DNA of 64,000 nucleotides from Roseibium aestuarii (GTDB lineage: Bacteria; Pseudomonadota; Alphaproteobacteria; Rhizobiales; Stappiaceae). The notes below the pieces were generated by a model. The model ran no database searches and had not been told where the DNA came from. It worked only from the letters and a program-made list of their open reading frames with translations. The translations under genes and the position numbers were made by a program. Positions 1 to 8,752 of this stretch are shown piece by piece; position 1 is the stretch's first letter, and each line of letters opens with the position of its first letter. The stretch spans positions 124,001 to 188,000 of the forward strand of contig NZ_VORA01000001.1 in NCBI RefSeq assembly GCF_008477545.1, given 5' to 3'.

Positions 1-1032
1 AAGAAGCTGCTGAACACGGTCTATATCACCACCGAAGGTTCCGCCTTGCGCAAGGATGGCGAAAACCTGGTGGCGGATGTGGAAGGTGTCGAGAAGGCCC
101 GTGTGCCCCTGCACATGCTGGCCTCCGTTGTTGCCTTTGGCGCGGTCTATGCGTCTCCGGCCTTGATGGGGGCCTGCGCCGCCGCCGGAATCACTCTGGT
201 TTTTCTGGAGCGGAACGGCCGGTTTCTGGCCCGGGTCGAAGGTCCGGTGTCGGGCAACGTGCTCCTGCGGCGGGCGCAGTATCAGGCGTCGGATGCACCG
301 GAGGAGATTGTCCGGTCCATCGTGACGGCCAAGATCGTCAACCAGCGCGCCGTGTTGCTGCGTGCCTTGCGGGATTACCGGACCGAGTATTCCGAGCAGG
401 TTCTGAGCGAAATCACCCACGCGGCCGACCGGATGGCCATGATCGCCCGCCGGGTGGAGGCGACGGACGAAACCCTGGACCGAATGCGCGGGTCGGAAGG
501 GGAGGCAGCCAATCTCTATTTCTCCGTCTTCGATCATCTGATCCGCTCGCCGGACCCGGAAATCTGCTGGCGTGGGCGCAGCCGTCGTCCGCCGCTTGAT
601 CCGGTCAATGCGGTTCTGTCCTTTCTCTACACGTTTCTGACCCATGATTGCCGGGCTGCCTGCGAAAGCGTGGGTCTGGATCCGGCGGTGGGGTTTCTTC
701 ACCGGGACCGGCCCGGCCGCCCCAGCCTCGCGCTCGATCTCATGGAGGAGCTGCGTCCGGTTCTGGCCGATCGGCTGGCCCTGTCCCTGTTCAACCGCCG
801 TCAGCTCAGGGCGTCCGACTTCGAGACGAAGGACGGGGGCGCGGTTTTTCTGAGCGACGACGCTCGCAAGACGGTTCTGACCGCCTGGCAGGAGCGCAAG
901 CGCGAGGAGCGACAGCATTTGTTCCTCGGCGAGAAGGCACCCCTGGGGCTTGTGCCCTATCTGCAGGCGCAGATGCTGGCGGGGCACCTGCGCGGCGACA
1001 TGGACGCCTATCCGCCGTGGTTCTGGAAATAG
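1..1032 (+). CDS. cas1: Cas1 integrase, type I-C (5' end cut by window edge)
   Basis: Cas1 is the metal-dependent integrase that, with Cas2, inserts new spacers at the leader end of the array. The frame is open from base 1 and begins [13 protein letters not shown], the usual start of I-C Cas1 proteins, so probably only the initiator codon is missing; about 343 residues remain, the normal I-C length. The metal ligands expected for Cas1 are visible: a Glu in [10 protein letters not shown] (about nt 496-522), the His in GFLH (nt 691-702) and the Asp in [11 protein letters not shown] just after it. The stop is 8 nt before cas2 and an array follows, the standard I-C order with cas3-cas5-cas8c-cas7-cas4 expected upstream outside the window. 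A TTG at 46 is in frame but would remove the conserved N-terminus. Confidence 0.95.
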   Translation, partial: KKLLNTVYITTEGSALRKDGENLVADVEGVEKARVPLHMLASVVAFGAVYASPALMGACAAAGITLVFLERNGRFLARVEGPVSGNVLLRRAQYQASDAPEEIVRSIVTAKIVNQRAVLLRALRDYRTEYSEQVLSEITHAADRMAMIARRVEATDETLDRMRGSEGEAANLYFSVFDHLIRSPDPEICWRGRSRRPPLDPVNAVLSFLYTFLTHDCRAACESVGLDPAVGFLHRDRPGRPSLALDLMEELRPVLADRLALSLFNRRQLRASDFETKDGGAVFLSDDARKTVLTAWQERKREERQHLFLGEKAPLGLVPYLQAQMLAGHLRGDMDAYPPWFWK

Positions 1033-1040
1033 GAGCGCAG

Positions 1041-1331
1041 ATGCTGGTGCTTGTGACATATGATGTCCGGACGTCGGAAGGGGACGGTGCCCGTCGCCTT
1101 CGCGCGGTGGCCAAGGCCTGCCGCGACTATGGTCAGAGGGTGCAGTATTCCGTCTTCGAGATCGAGGTCGATCCGGCACAATGGACGAAACTGAAAGCCC
1201 GCCTCGAACGGGTGATCGATCCCGCCCATGACAGTCTGCGCTACTATCACCTCGGCGCAAACTGGCAGCGTCGGGTGGAGCACGTTGGCGCCAAGCCCGC
1301 GACCGATCTGGGTGGAACATTGATCGTGTGA
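1041..1331 (+). CDS. cas2: Cas2, adaptation protein
   Basis: This 96-residue protein is the small partner of Cas1 in spacer acquisition; a Cas2 dimer bridges two Cas1 dimers. It begins [16 protein letters not shown], with the VTYDV first beta strand and conserved Asp of the ferredoxin-like Cas2 fold, followed by [15 protein letters not shown], the second signature. GAGCG lies just upstream of the ATG, and only 8 nt separate it from cas1, so both are one transcript. The next 206 nt are the presumed leader of the array. Confidence 0.95.
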   Translation: MLVLVTYDVRTSEGDGARRLRAVAKACRDYGQRVQYSVFEIEVDPAQWTKLKARLERVIDPAHDSLRYYHLGANWQRRVEHVGAKPATDLGGTLIV

Positions 1332-1537
1332 AGGCGCCGGCGGTGGCGTGTGCCACGCCGCGCGAACGTCAAGCGTGCCGGAAAGGCCCGGCAGGGTCGC
1401 GATCTGGCCAGCTCTTTGAAAAGACAGCTCTTTGTCGAATCTCGGGTCTTCGGGCCGGAGGCATGGGCAAGCATGTTGTCAGGGTTCGCGCTGGCATGGC
1501 GGTTCATGTCGCCTGATCAACGTGTTAGCGTGACACA
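1332..1537 (+). promoter_or_regulatory. CRISPR leader
   Basis: This 206-nt non-coding stretch lies between cas2 and the first repeat, on the side where repeats are most uniform, so it should contain the array promoter and the adaptation signals. The placement follows from array polarity (decayed repeat at the other end) and from the GAAAC 3' end of the repeats. I could not identify a convincing -35/-10 pair. Confidence 0.6.
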
Positions 1538-2205
1538 GTCGCCCCCTCCCGGGGGCGTGGATCGAAACATTACGGTGACAGATGCGTGGTCTCAGGCTGC
1601 TGTCGCCCCCTCCCGGGGGCGTGGATCGAAACGGTTGTGGATCGGTCCAACTCGGCGCACACCACGTCGCCCCCTCCCGGGGGCGTGGATCGAAACATGA
1701 GCATTTCAACCGTTTCCTGCATTTCAAAAGGTCGCCCCCTCCCGGGGGCGTGGATCGAAACGCAGGCTGCCCGAGGGCTCGGCCCTGCCGGGGAAGTCGC
1801 CCCCTCCCGGGGGCGTGGATCGAAACGGGCGCCGGGGGGCGCAGCTGGATCTGTCGGGCGGGTCGCCCCCTCCCGGGGGTGTGGATCGAAACCAGTCCTG
1901 CGAGCCGGGCGTGACGTACACCTACCAGTCGCCCCCTCCCGGGGGCGTGGATCGAAACTCGGCGGTCTGCTCGGCGTCGGCTTTGCCTCTGGGTCGCCCC
2001 CTCCCGGGGGCGTGGATCGAAACGGCGCGCTGACCCTTGCCGGGGCTGGCGGCGTGCGTCGCCCCCTCCCGGGGCGTGGATCGAAACCAGCGGTAGATGG
2101 TGCGTGTCGTGACGCCGAAGGCTGTCGCCCCCTCCCGGGGGGCGTGGATCGAAACCTGATCGGCGTGCCCACATCCAGTGTCTTTGGCGTCGCCCCTCCC
2201 GGGTC
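1538..2205 (+). CRISPR. CRISPR array, type I-C repeat, 10 repeats plus a degenerate terminal repeat
   Basis: The repeat is 31 nt: it starts GTCGCCCCC, has a 7-bp stem (CGCCCCC / GGGGGCG) around TCCC, and ends GTGGATCGAAAC, typical of I-C. Repeats start at 1538, 1602, 1666, 1731, 1796, 1862, 1928, 1993, 2058 and 2124; a partial one starts at 2189. The ten spacers are 33, 33, 34, 34, 35, 35, 34, 34, 36 and 33 nt. Variants: repeat 6 has C to T in the stem (1880), repeat 9 lacks one G (30 nt), repeat 10 has one extra G (32 nt), and the last keeps only its first half. Changes cluster at the leader-distal end, so transcription is on the + strand. The long frames through the array are repeat artefacts. 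Confidence 0.97.
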
Positions 2206-2685
2206 GAGGCGGGTCCAGTGCACGCGACTCTATCGAGATGTTCAGCAAGCCAGGCCGCAAGCCTGCACAAGTGGCATGATCCTTTTCAAGGGTCTTCGAA
2301 AACGGAAATCAGCCCCGGACCAACATGTGTTTCGGTGACGATGGGCTCTACAGTGATGTGTTGGAAATTGTCGGCCGGTCAGGGCGCGCGCGATATTTCC
2401 TGAAGCATCGCGTCATAGCGGACAGGCAACCTGCTTCTTGCTTCCAGTCTAGCCAGAGCCGTGCGACGGCATGCCGTCATGCAGACGGTTGCGCGCGTGA
2501 TCCCTGACCTTCGCCTTCACGGTATCGAAGGCGACATTGCGCGAGACGCAGTGCAACGAAAAAGATCACGAGGGTTGTGACCGTGTTCCGGGCATGTGGA
2601 GGAGCAATCGTCGTGTGGGGCTGAGTGTGGGGCCGGAAAACAGCGACCGAAAAAGCCTGATAAAATCAAAGACTTAAAAGAGATA
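2206..2685. other. 480-nt stretch without a recognisable gene between array and tRNA
   Basis: No frame here is convincing: the longest are about 60 codons, without good ribosome sites or recognisable sequence. A reverse-strand frame around 2455-2560 gives an alpha-helical-looking segment (VAFDTVKAKVRDHARNR) that soon meets a stop; it could be a remnant of a decayed gene but I do not recognise it. The composition near 2640-2680 is locally A-rich, forming the 3' flank of the tRNA. The stretch may be the scar side of an island. Confidence 0.4.
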
Positions 2686-2775
<90 letters not shown>

Positions 2776-3190
2776 GTCGGGAGCGGTTGATCACCGCCCT
2801 CAGGTGGCGCAATATACTCGGCGTTCTCCGCATGGCAAGCCGCGTTTCGCATTTTTTTGAATGCGGCTCCCGGGCTTGTGGATAGGTTGAAAAAACCGCG
2901 GAAATCCGCCATTTCAAAAGTTGCAAACTCACCTAACGTCAGTCTGGAACCGTTCCGGTCACGTGACGTTCATTTCGTTGCAACCCTTTGCTGCGTCTAG
3001 TGTGTCCCTTGTTGCACGGCCCGACGGCCCGGATCCCGGAGGACGCATTTGTCCGCGGAATGGCGATCCGGCGCTGTCTCGGACGTCAAGGCGACACAGC
3101 AGGAACGATGTTGCGGCCCCGGTCGGGGCAAAGTGATTTTTGAGGAAGGGAGGGCGCCCGGTATCGGGAGAGCCTTCCAGGGAGTTCTGG
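2776..3190. other. 415-nt intergenic region, no gene seen
   Basis: This should hold the tRNA promoter (minus strand, near 2780-2830) and the promoter of the small membrane-protein gene at 3191. A 71-codon frame from 2921 has no good ribosome site or recognisable sequence and is probably chance. No strong hairpin terminator is visible. Confidence 0.35.
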
Positions 3191-3520
3191 ATGTTTGGTC
3201 TTGTGCGTTTTCTGGCCCGTCTGTCCGGCTGCGCTGCGGTCGCTGCGGCGCTGGTCACCGCCGTGGTGGACGGCAGCAAGATGATTGCCCGCTCGGACAT
3301 GGTTTTCACCACCTTCGGCGAGTTCTGGCTGATGGTTGGCGGTCAGCCTTTCACCCGCGTTGCCTCGATTGATGGCGCAGCCCCTCTGGATGGGCCGGCC
3401 ATGAGCAGCTCGCTTGATCTTCTGGCGCTGGCGCCTCTCAGCCTTGTCTTCGCTCTGGCCGGAGCACTGCTTCTCTGGGCGGGATGGCCACGGGCGTCGC
3501 GCACCCTCTCCTACGTGTGA
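3191..3520 (+). CDS. Small integral membrane protein, unknown function
   Basis: This 109-residue protein has two hydrophobic segments, near residues 9-28 (LSGCAAVAAALVTAVVDG) and 78-98 (LALAPLSLVFALAGALLLWAG), with a polar stretch between them. The pattern (N-terminal helix, DGSKMIARSD, then a C-terminal helix) resembles a family of small membrane proteins common in Hyphomicrobiales, but I cannot assign a role. The start at 3191 is preceded by GGAG at 3180-3183; a longer frame from 3140 adds residues without hydrophobic or conserved character. msrA follows 90 nt downstream on the same strand. Confidence 0.7.
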   Translation: MFGLVRFLARLSGCAAVAAALVTAVVDGSKMIARSDMVFTTFGEFWLMVGGQPFTRVASIDGAAPLDGPAMSSSLDLLALAPLSLVFALAGALLLWAGWPRASRTLSYV

Positions 3521-3610
3521 TCGCGTCCCGCGCACCCTCCGCTTGAAGCGGTCCCGCCTCCGGCCTAGATAAGGAGGCTGGATCCGCTGCAGGATCGCAA
3601 GGAGGGACGC

Positions 3611-4285
3611 ATGTCGTTCATGACCATGCTCATGAAGAAATTCTCGATGGTGTCGCCGGAGGAGGCGCTGCCCGGCCGCGCGCAGGCCATCGATCCGGGC
3701 GCTGGCCACTTCGTCTCCGGCCGCCCGCTGAAGGGTCCCTATCCGGACGGGTTCAAGACCCTTGTCGTGGGGCTGGGCTGCTTCTGGGGCGCCGAGCGGC
3801 TCTTCTGGCAGCTGGACGGGGTCTGGGTCACCGCCGTTGGCTATGCAGGTGGCTTCACCCCCAATCCGACCTATCAGGAAACCTGCACGGGCCGCACCGG
3901 GCACACGGAAGTGGTGCTCGTGGTCTATGATCCGGCGCGCGTGTCGCTTGACCGCCTGCTCCAGGTCTTCTGGCAGGGCCATGATCCCACCCAGGGCATG
4001 CGCCAGGGCAATGACACCGGCACTCAGTATCGCTCGGCGATCTATGTGCAGGACCGGTCGGATCTCGCCGCGGTCAACGCCTCCCGGGAACTTTACGACG
4101 AGGCCCTGAAGGCTGCTGGCCACCGGGCGGGGATCACGACGGAAATCGGAACGCGCAATCTCGACGAGGTCTTTTTCGCAGAGGAATACCACCAGCAATA
4201 TCTGGCCAAGAACCCCGGCGGCTATTGCGGTCTCGGCGGAACGGGCGTCAGCTGCCCGGCCTTGCCTGCCACGCCCCAGGGATAG
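3611..4285 (+). CDS. msrA: Peptide methionine-(S)-S-oxide reductase
   Basis: MsrA reduces the S form of methionine sulfoxide in proteins and repairs oxidative damage. The 224-residue protein has the GCFWG active-site motif with the catalytic Cys (about residue 57), followed by AVGYAGG, the GHTEVV and QFWQGHDPT-type segments, and [12 protein letters not shown]. It also has a C-terminal Cys in [13 protein letters not shown] that can act as resolving cysteine. The start is supported by AAGGAGG about 6 nt upstream. It is a stand-alone gene with a strong hairpin about 130 nt past the stop. The roughly 45-residue N-terminal extension before the motif is usual for the longer alphaproteobacterial MsrA. 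Confidence 0.96.
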   Translation: MSFMTMLMKKFSMVSPEEALPGRAQAIDPGAGHFVSGRPLKGPYPDGFKTLVVGLGCFWGAERLFWQLDGVWVTAVGYAGGFTPNPTYQETCTGRTGHTEVVLVVYDPARVSLDRLLQVFWQGHDPTQGMRQGNDTGTQYRSAIYVQDRSDLAAVNASRELYDEALKAAGHRAGITTEIGTRNLDEVFFAEEYHQQYLAKNPGGYCGLGGTGVSCPALPATPQG

Positions 4286-4415
4286 AGGTGGACGTCTCCG
4301 GTCTGCGCCATGAGCGCGACGGGTTGCCGCAGGGATAGTCGAAAGGTTGCAAGATCTTCGCTCCGAAATTTGCAGGCGAAACCCTGCATGACCTTCGGGT
4401 CTGATAATCCGGCAC

Positions 4416-4457
4416 AAAAAATCGCCCCGGGAGCCGCTCTTTGGGGCGATTTTTTTG
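4416..4457 (+). terminator. Rho-independent terminator downstream of msrA
   Basis: AAAAAATCGCCCC (4416-4428) pairs with GGGGCGATTTTTTT (4443-4456) around a 14-nt loop, and the 3' arm ends in a run of seven T. The A-run on the 5' arm could let it work on both strands. It lies about 130 nt past the msrA stop. Confidence 0.9.
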
Positions 4458-4589
4458 TTCCAGATCATATGTATAAATTCAGACATCGCATTTTTACGTA
4501 GAACAGGGTCCGGTCGATCCTCAGAAATTATTAAAGGTAAAGGTGCATTCTCCGAAGCTGCACGAAATAAGCAGCAAGGCCGACCAATC

Positions 4590-4898
4590 ATGTCCCGGAG
4601 CTTCATAGCGACCTATTTCAGCGCAGCCTGCCTGCTGCTGATCGTCGCCGCGGTGCAGCCGGGGCGGGGTGAAGCCGTTGCCGTGATCTCCGCCCCCTGG
4701 AGCGGGCTGGCGGCGGAAGTCGTCGCCCAGGCGGGCGGACGGATCGTGTCCACAAGCGCGGGCGGGCGTGTTGCCATCTCGCAGGGCGGGGCAGGCACGG
4801 GGGTTGGACGTTTCTATGCCGCGGGCGCGATCGCGGTTGTGTCCGCCCGGGTCTGGCAAAGCTGCGCCACCATGTTCTCCGGTGAGCGGGGGAGGTAG
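4590..4898 (+). CDS. Small exported or membrane-tethered protein upstream of a chemoreceptor, unknown function
   Basis: This 102-residue protein starts with a hydrophobic segment after [10 protein letters not shown] (residues 5-22) that could be a signal peptide or anchor. A small alanine/glycine/valine-rich domain follows ([38 protein letters not shown]). Its TAG stop is 5 nt before the chemoreceptor ATG and lies inside that gene's ribosome site (GGGGAGG), so the two are probably translationally coupled. The position suggests a periplasmic partner of the receptor, but nothing in the sequence shows binding. An upstream in-frame start at 4455 would place polar residues before the signal; 4590 with AAGG upstream fits better. 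I do not recognise a named family. Confidence 0.65.
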   Translation: MSRSFIATYFSAACLLLIVAAVQPGRGEAVAVISAPWSGLAAEVVAQAGGRIVSTSAGGRVAISQGGAGTGVGRFYAAGAIAVVSARVWQSCATMFSGERGR

Positions 4899-4903
4899 AC
4901 GGA

Positions 4904-6385
4904 ATGCAAGAGACGAAGTTGAACAGACTGGACGCACTGCGGTCCTTTTTTGCCAATTACATCATCTATTTCATCTGGGGGAACGTGCTTCTGGTCATGG
5001 CCAGCAGCTGGTGGCATCCCGAGGCCCCCGGCGTGGTGCTTTCCGGTGCGGCCCTGCTGCTCGGAGCGGCGGCCACGGGCACCTGGGTGAAATTCGGCAC
5101 GGGAAGCGAAACCCGTATCGCGACCGCGATCACTCTTGCAGCTCTCGTCGGCCTCGTGGTTGCATCCATGGTCACCGAAGACGGAGCCACGTCGTTCCAG
5201 ATCGACGCTCACATGTATTTCTTCGCCGTCATGGCGGTGCTGAGCGGCTGGGTCGACTGGCGCGCGATCGTGGCCTACTCCGCCGTGGTTGCCGTCCATC
5301 ACCTGACCCTCAATTTCGCCCTTCCCTGGGCGCTCTTCCCTGGGGGATCGGATTTCTCCCGTGTCGTTCTGCACGCCGTGATTGTTGTGGTCGAAGCCGC
5401 AATCCTCCTGTGGATCGTCACCCAGCTCGAGCGTGCCTTCCTCGGTGTGACGAAGGCCCAGGAAGAAGCGGAAGAAGCCAACATTGAGGCCGCTCGCATG
5501 CAGGATGCCGAAAGGGCCCGCATGCAGGAAGATGCAGCACGTCAGGAAACCGTGCGCGAGCGTATCGCCGTCTTCCGCAACGAGATTGCCGAGAAGCTGG
5601 ATACGGTCACCTTCCAGGTCCGCGAAATGCGCGATGCCTCCCACAAGCTGGGCGGTGTGGCACAGGATACCTCGGGCCGTGCGGCTGAGGCCTCGGGAGC
5701 CGCGGAAACCGCGTCTCACAACGTGCAGACGGTTGCCAGCGCGGCGGAAGAACTCTCCGCTTCCATCAACGAGATCACCCGGCAGGTGGAAGAAACCACC
5801 CGCATCGTGGCCCATGCCACGGAAGGGGCCCAGACCAGCAACAAGCGCGTTGCCGGTCTGGCGGAATCCGCCAACCGCATCGGCGAGGTGGTGACCCTGA
5901 TCCAGGCCATTGCCGAACAGACCAACCTTCTGGCCCTGAACGCCACCATCGAGGCAGCCCGTGCAGGTGAAGCAGGCAAGGGCTTCGCGGTCGTGGCGGC
6001 CGAAGTGAAGGAACTGGCGAACCAGACGTCGAAGGCAACCGAGGAAATCGGCGCCCAGATCACGGCGATCCAGAACGAGACCAAGGCGGCCGTCGAGGCC
6101 ATTGCGGCCATCGCGTCGACCATGAACGAGGTCAACAACTACACCAACACCATCGCAGCCGCGGTGGAAGAGCAGGGCTCGGCCACCAACGAGATCTCCC
6201 GCAATGTGGCAGAGGCGGCAAACGGCACCGGTGTCGTGGCCAACAGTGTCGGCGGTCTCACCGATGCGGCGGCCACCACCGAGTCCTCCGCCTCCAGCGT
6301 GGCCCATGCGGCCGAGGAGCTCGAGCAGGAAGCCGAACGCATGCGAGCGGCGGTGGATGCCTTCCTGCGCGATGTGGCGGCCTGA
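4904..6385 (+). CDS. Methyl-accepting chemotaxis protein with polytopic, histidine-containing membrane sensor
   Basis: The 493-residue receptor has about six hydrophobic segments in residues 18-172 instead of the usual two flanking a periplasmic domain. Then come a coiled-coil linker rich in Glu/Ala (about 180-215) and a long helical signalling domain with the kinase-contact hairpin [20 protein letters not shown] (about 339-360) and [15 protein letters not shown]. Histidines lie in or at the edge of membrane helices: H103, H132-H133 and H157, with E164 one helix turn further. Such an arrangement could hold a metal or haem cofactor or sense energy state; this is inference. There is no HAMP domain I can see. 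The start is fixed by GGGGAGG 8 nt upstream, and a terminator follows directly. Confidence 0.9.
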   Translation: MQETKLNRLDALRSFFANYIIYFIWGNVLLVMASSWWHPEAPGVVLSGAALLLGAAATGTWVKFGTGSETRIATAITLAALVGLVVASMVTEDGATSFQIDAHMYFFAVMAVLSGWVDWRAIVAYSAVVAVHHLTLNFALPWALFPGGSDFSRVVLHAVIVVVEAAILLWIVTQLERAFLGVTKAQEEAEEANIEAARMQDAERARMQEDAARQETVRERIAVFRNEIAEKLDTVTFQVREMRDASHKLGGVAQDTSGRAAEASGAAETASHNVQTVASAAEELSASINEITRQVEETTRIVAHATEGAQTSNKRVAGLAESANRIGEVVTLIQAIAEQTNLLALNATIEAARAGEAGKGFAVVAAEVKELANQTSKATEEIGAQITAIQNETKAAVEAIAAIASTMNEVNNYTNTIAAAVEEQGSATNEISRNVAEAANGTGVVANSVGGLTDAAATTESSASSVAHAAEELEQEAERMRAAVDAFLRDVAA

Positions 6386-6409
6386 TCGGGCGCTGCACTG
6401 CTGACCATG

Positions 6410-6442
6410 AAAGGCCGTCCTGTTCTTCGGGACGGCCTTTTC
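6410..6442 (+). terminator. Rho-independent terminator after chemoreceptor gene
   Basis: AAAGGCCGTCC (6410-6420) and GGACGGCCTTTT (6430-6441) form an 11-bp stem with a loop of about 9 nt and a short T tail, 25 nt past the stop codon. Confidence 0.85.
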
Positions 6443-6533
6443 CGTTGGTCCCGGCTTTCCTGTCTTGACGTAGCGGGCGCTGCCTGCCAAACGCCTTGGC
6501 CTTGAGAGGGGCGGCCTCCGCCGCTGCGTCCCT

Positions 6534-8360
6534 TTGAACTCCACAGGCGTTTCCTTGCTGCAAGACAACTCAGTTCTGCTTCTGGATGCATTGGGCACCC
6601 GCAAGGGCAGGCTCTACACGGCGCCGGAACGCATTCTGGAATGCCGCTCCCTGTCCGACGTGCCGGCGTTTCTGGCCGATGTCGAGGCGGCGCGTCGCGC
6701 CGGCGGTCATCTGGCCGGGTTCCTGGCCTATGAGCTGGGCTATGCCTTCGAGGACAAGCTCCGTCAGCTTTGGCAGAAGAGAGAACAGGTCCGAACGCCG
6801 GGGCAGGACGACCTTCTCGGCTGGTTCGGTGTCTATGGCGGCTTCGAGGAGATCGATCTGGCGACGGTGGAACGCCGTCTTGCGCCTGCTGATCCTGCGC
6901 CCGTGCATCTGTCCGAATCGCTGTTCGACATGGACCGCGCGGCCTATGACGAGGCCTTCCGGCAGTGCCAGAAGCATCTGGCCTGTGGCGACATCTATCA
7001 GGTCAATTTCACCCTGCGCGCGCGTCTCAGCCACGAGGGGCTGGCCGAAAGCCAGTTTCTCGCCCTGCTGCGCCGGCAGCCGGTTGAACATGCCGCCTTC
7101 ATCCGCCTCGCGGACCGGGCCATCCTGTCCCTCTCGCCCGAACTCTTTCTGGAGCGGCAAGGGCAGACCCTGCGCACGCGTCCCATGAAGGGCACCGCTC
7201 CGCGTGGACGCGACAGCCGCGAGGACGACCGCCTGGCGCGCGAGCTTGCGGCCAGCGAAAAGCAGCGGGCGGAAAACATCATGATCGTCGATCTGATGCG
7301 CAACGACCTGTCCCGCATCAGCCACCCCGGCACCGTCCGGGTGCGGAATCTTTGCCGGGTCGAGCGCTATCGCAGCCTGCATCAGATGACGACCACGGTG
7401 GAAGGCGATCTGGTGGAGGGCGTTGGCTTCCCGCAGATCATCGAACGGCTCTTCCCCTGTGGCTCGATCACGGGCGCCCCGAAGCTCTCCGCCATGATGA
7501 TTGCCGACCGGCTGGAGACCAGCCCGCGCGGCGTCTACACCGGCTCGATCGGCTGTGTGGAGCCCTCCGGCGACTTCCGCTTCAACGTGGCCATTCGCAC
7601 CCTCGTGCTGCGGTCCGACGGCACCGGCGAGATCGGCACAGGCTCGGGCGTGGTCCATGACAGTGGAGCGGCCCCGGAATATGACGAGTGCAAGCTCAAG
7701 CTGAAGTTCCTCCATGCCGACAGCACGCCCCGGTTCGATCTGCTGGAGACCATGGCCTTCGATCCGCAGGCCGGCATCCTGCTGAAGGAACGGCATCTGC
7801 GGCGTCTGGCCGATGCGGCTGCTTATTTCGCCTATCCGCTGGATCCGGGACAGGTGGAGACCGCGCTGGAGGCGGCCATTGCCGAGGGGACCGCGCCATT
7901 GCGCCTGCGCCTGACCCTGAGCGAGCGAGGACAGGTGGCCGTGGCCGCCTCGCCGCTCGATCCGGTGCGCGGTGACGAGGTCTGGCCGGTAGCGATCGCG
8001 CCGGAGCCGATCCGGGCCGATCTGCGCTTCCGCCTGCACAAGACCACGAATCGCGCCTTCTATGACGAGATCCGCACCCAGGTCGCGGCGGTGACAGGTG
8101 CCAGGGAAGTGCTCTTCCTCAATGAGGACGGCTTCTTGACCGAAGGCAGCTTCACCAGCCTGTTCGTCTTGCGTAATGGCAAGCTGCTGACCCCGGCCCT
8201 GCGGCATGGCCTGCTGCCGGGCACCCTGCGCGCCGCGCTGCTGGAAAGCGGCCGGGCGATGGAAGCGGACCTGCGGCTGGAAGACCTCAGGATGGCCGAG
8301 CGGATCTATGTCGGCAACTCCGTGCGCGGCCTGATCCCGGTCCGGATGGTCGAGGCCTAG
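6534..8360 (+). CDS. pabBC: Fused aminodeoxychorismate synthase component I and aminodeoxychorismate lyase (PabB-PabC)
   Basis: This protein of up to 608 residues makes p-aminobenzoate for folate from chorismate. Residues 1 to about 395 are the chorismate-binding PabB part: GYAFED, the RPMKGTAPRG motif with the catalytic lysine, ENIMIVDLMRND, and CGSITGAPK near residue 310. From about residue 400 the chain is a class IV PLP aminotransferase-like lyase (PabC), with FDLLETMAFD, the PLP lysine in RLHKTTNRAFYDE, and LNEDGFLTEGSFTSLF. The fusion puts both steps on one chain; a separate PabA amidotransferase is still needed and is not in the window. No ATG fits: TTG at 6534 or 6555 are the candidates and neither has a strong ribosome site, so the start is uncertain by 7 codons. 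Confidence 0.93.
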   Translation: MNSTGVSLLQDNSVLLLDALGTRKGRLYTAPERILECRSLSDVPAFLADVEAARRAGGHLAGFLAYELGYAFEDKLRQLWQKREQVRTPGQDDLLGWFGVYGGFEEIDLATVERRLAPADPAPVHLSESLFDMDRAAYDEAFRQCQKHLACGDIYQVNFTLRARLSHEGLAESQFLALLRRQPVEHAAFIRLADRAILSLSPELFLERQGQTLRTRPMKGTAPRGRDSREDDRLARELAASEKQRAENIMIVDLMRNDLSRISHPGTVRVRNLCRVERYRSLHQMTTTVEGDLVEGVGFPQIIERLFPCGSITGAPKLSAMMIADRLETSPRGVYTGSIGCVEPSGDFRFNVAIRTLVLRSDGTGEIGTGSGVVHDSGAAPEYDECKLKLKFLHADSTPRFDLLETMAFDPQAGILLKERHLRRLADAAAYFAYPLDPGQVETALEAAIAEGTAPLRLRLTLSERGQVAVAASPLDPVRGDEVWPVAIAPEPIRADLRFRLHKTTNRAFYDEIRTQVAAVTGAREVLFLNEDGFLTEGSFTSLFVLRNGKLLTPALRHGLLPGTLRAALLESGRAMEADLRLEDLRMAERIYVGNSVRGLIPVRMVEA

Positions 8361-8408
8361 CCTGGCGCATACCGGGTCCCGGTTCAAGGCCGGGACGGGC
8401 AGGATGGT

Positions 8409-8698
8409 CTCAACCCTCACCCGGGCCGTTGGCCCGACCTCTCCCAACTTTGGAGAGGTTATGGGGCCTGCTGGGGGAAGCTGGAACCTTGCCCCTCTGT
8501 TGTCTCCTCACCGGAAGGCACAGCGCAAGTTACCTCTCCCGGGACCGGAAGAGGTCGACGCAACGCGTCGGGTGAGGACCGAAGGGCGAGAGTATGGCAA
8601 CGGGGAGCCAGCCAGCTCGCCGAAGCGACCCTCTCCCAACCTCATCCTTCGGCACGAGCGAGCCTCCTCTCCTCCGAATGAAGGAGAGGGCAAGAAAC
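8409..8698. repeat. Composite palindromic intergenic repeat element
   Basis: Two inverted copies of a unit of about 30 nt are present. One is at 8415-8444 (CCTCACCC, hairpin GGGCC-GTT-GGCCC, GACCTCTCC). The other is at 8549-8577 on the opposite strand (CCTCACCC, hairpin GACGC-GTT-GCGTC, GACCTCTT). The two hairpins differ in sequence but compensate base for base, so the structure is conserved. Extra nested pairs are ACCTCTCC/GGAGAGGT (8437-8459), ACCTCT/AGAGGT (8532-8556) and CCCTCTCC/GGAGAGGG (about 8630-8692). No gene is present. It looks like a REP- or BIME-type element between converging genes. Confidence 0.7.
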
Positions 8699-8728
8699 AA
8701 GCCGCCCCGGTTTCCCGGAGCGGCTTTT
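8699..8728 (-). terminator. Terminator hairpin for pheST (possibly bidirectional)
   Basis: On the minus strand the sequence AAGCCGCTCCGG-GAAA-CCGGGGCGGCTT forms a 12-bp stem with one T-G pair and a GAAA tetraloop, followed by GTTTCTT. It lies 25 nt past the pheT stop. Confidence 0.85.
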
Positions 8729-8752
8729 GCTCGGTCTCGCCGGCCCTTCGGC

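Noticed and set aside
1479-2338. Several long frames across the array on both strands giving proteins with repeated RSTPPGGGD- or SIHAPGRGR-like blocks
   Set aside because: They are translations of the CRISPR repeats and change every spacer; no ribosome sites and no real protein character.
4814-6604. 596-codon reverse frame opposite the first chemoreceptor
   Set aside because: Shadow of the high-GC chemoreceptor gene; composition is His/Gly/Arg-rich and lacks domains.
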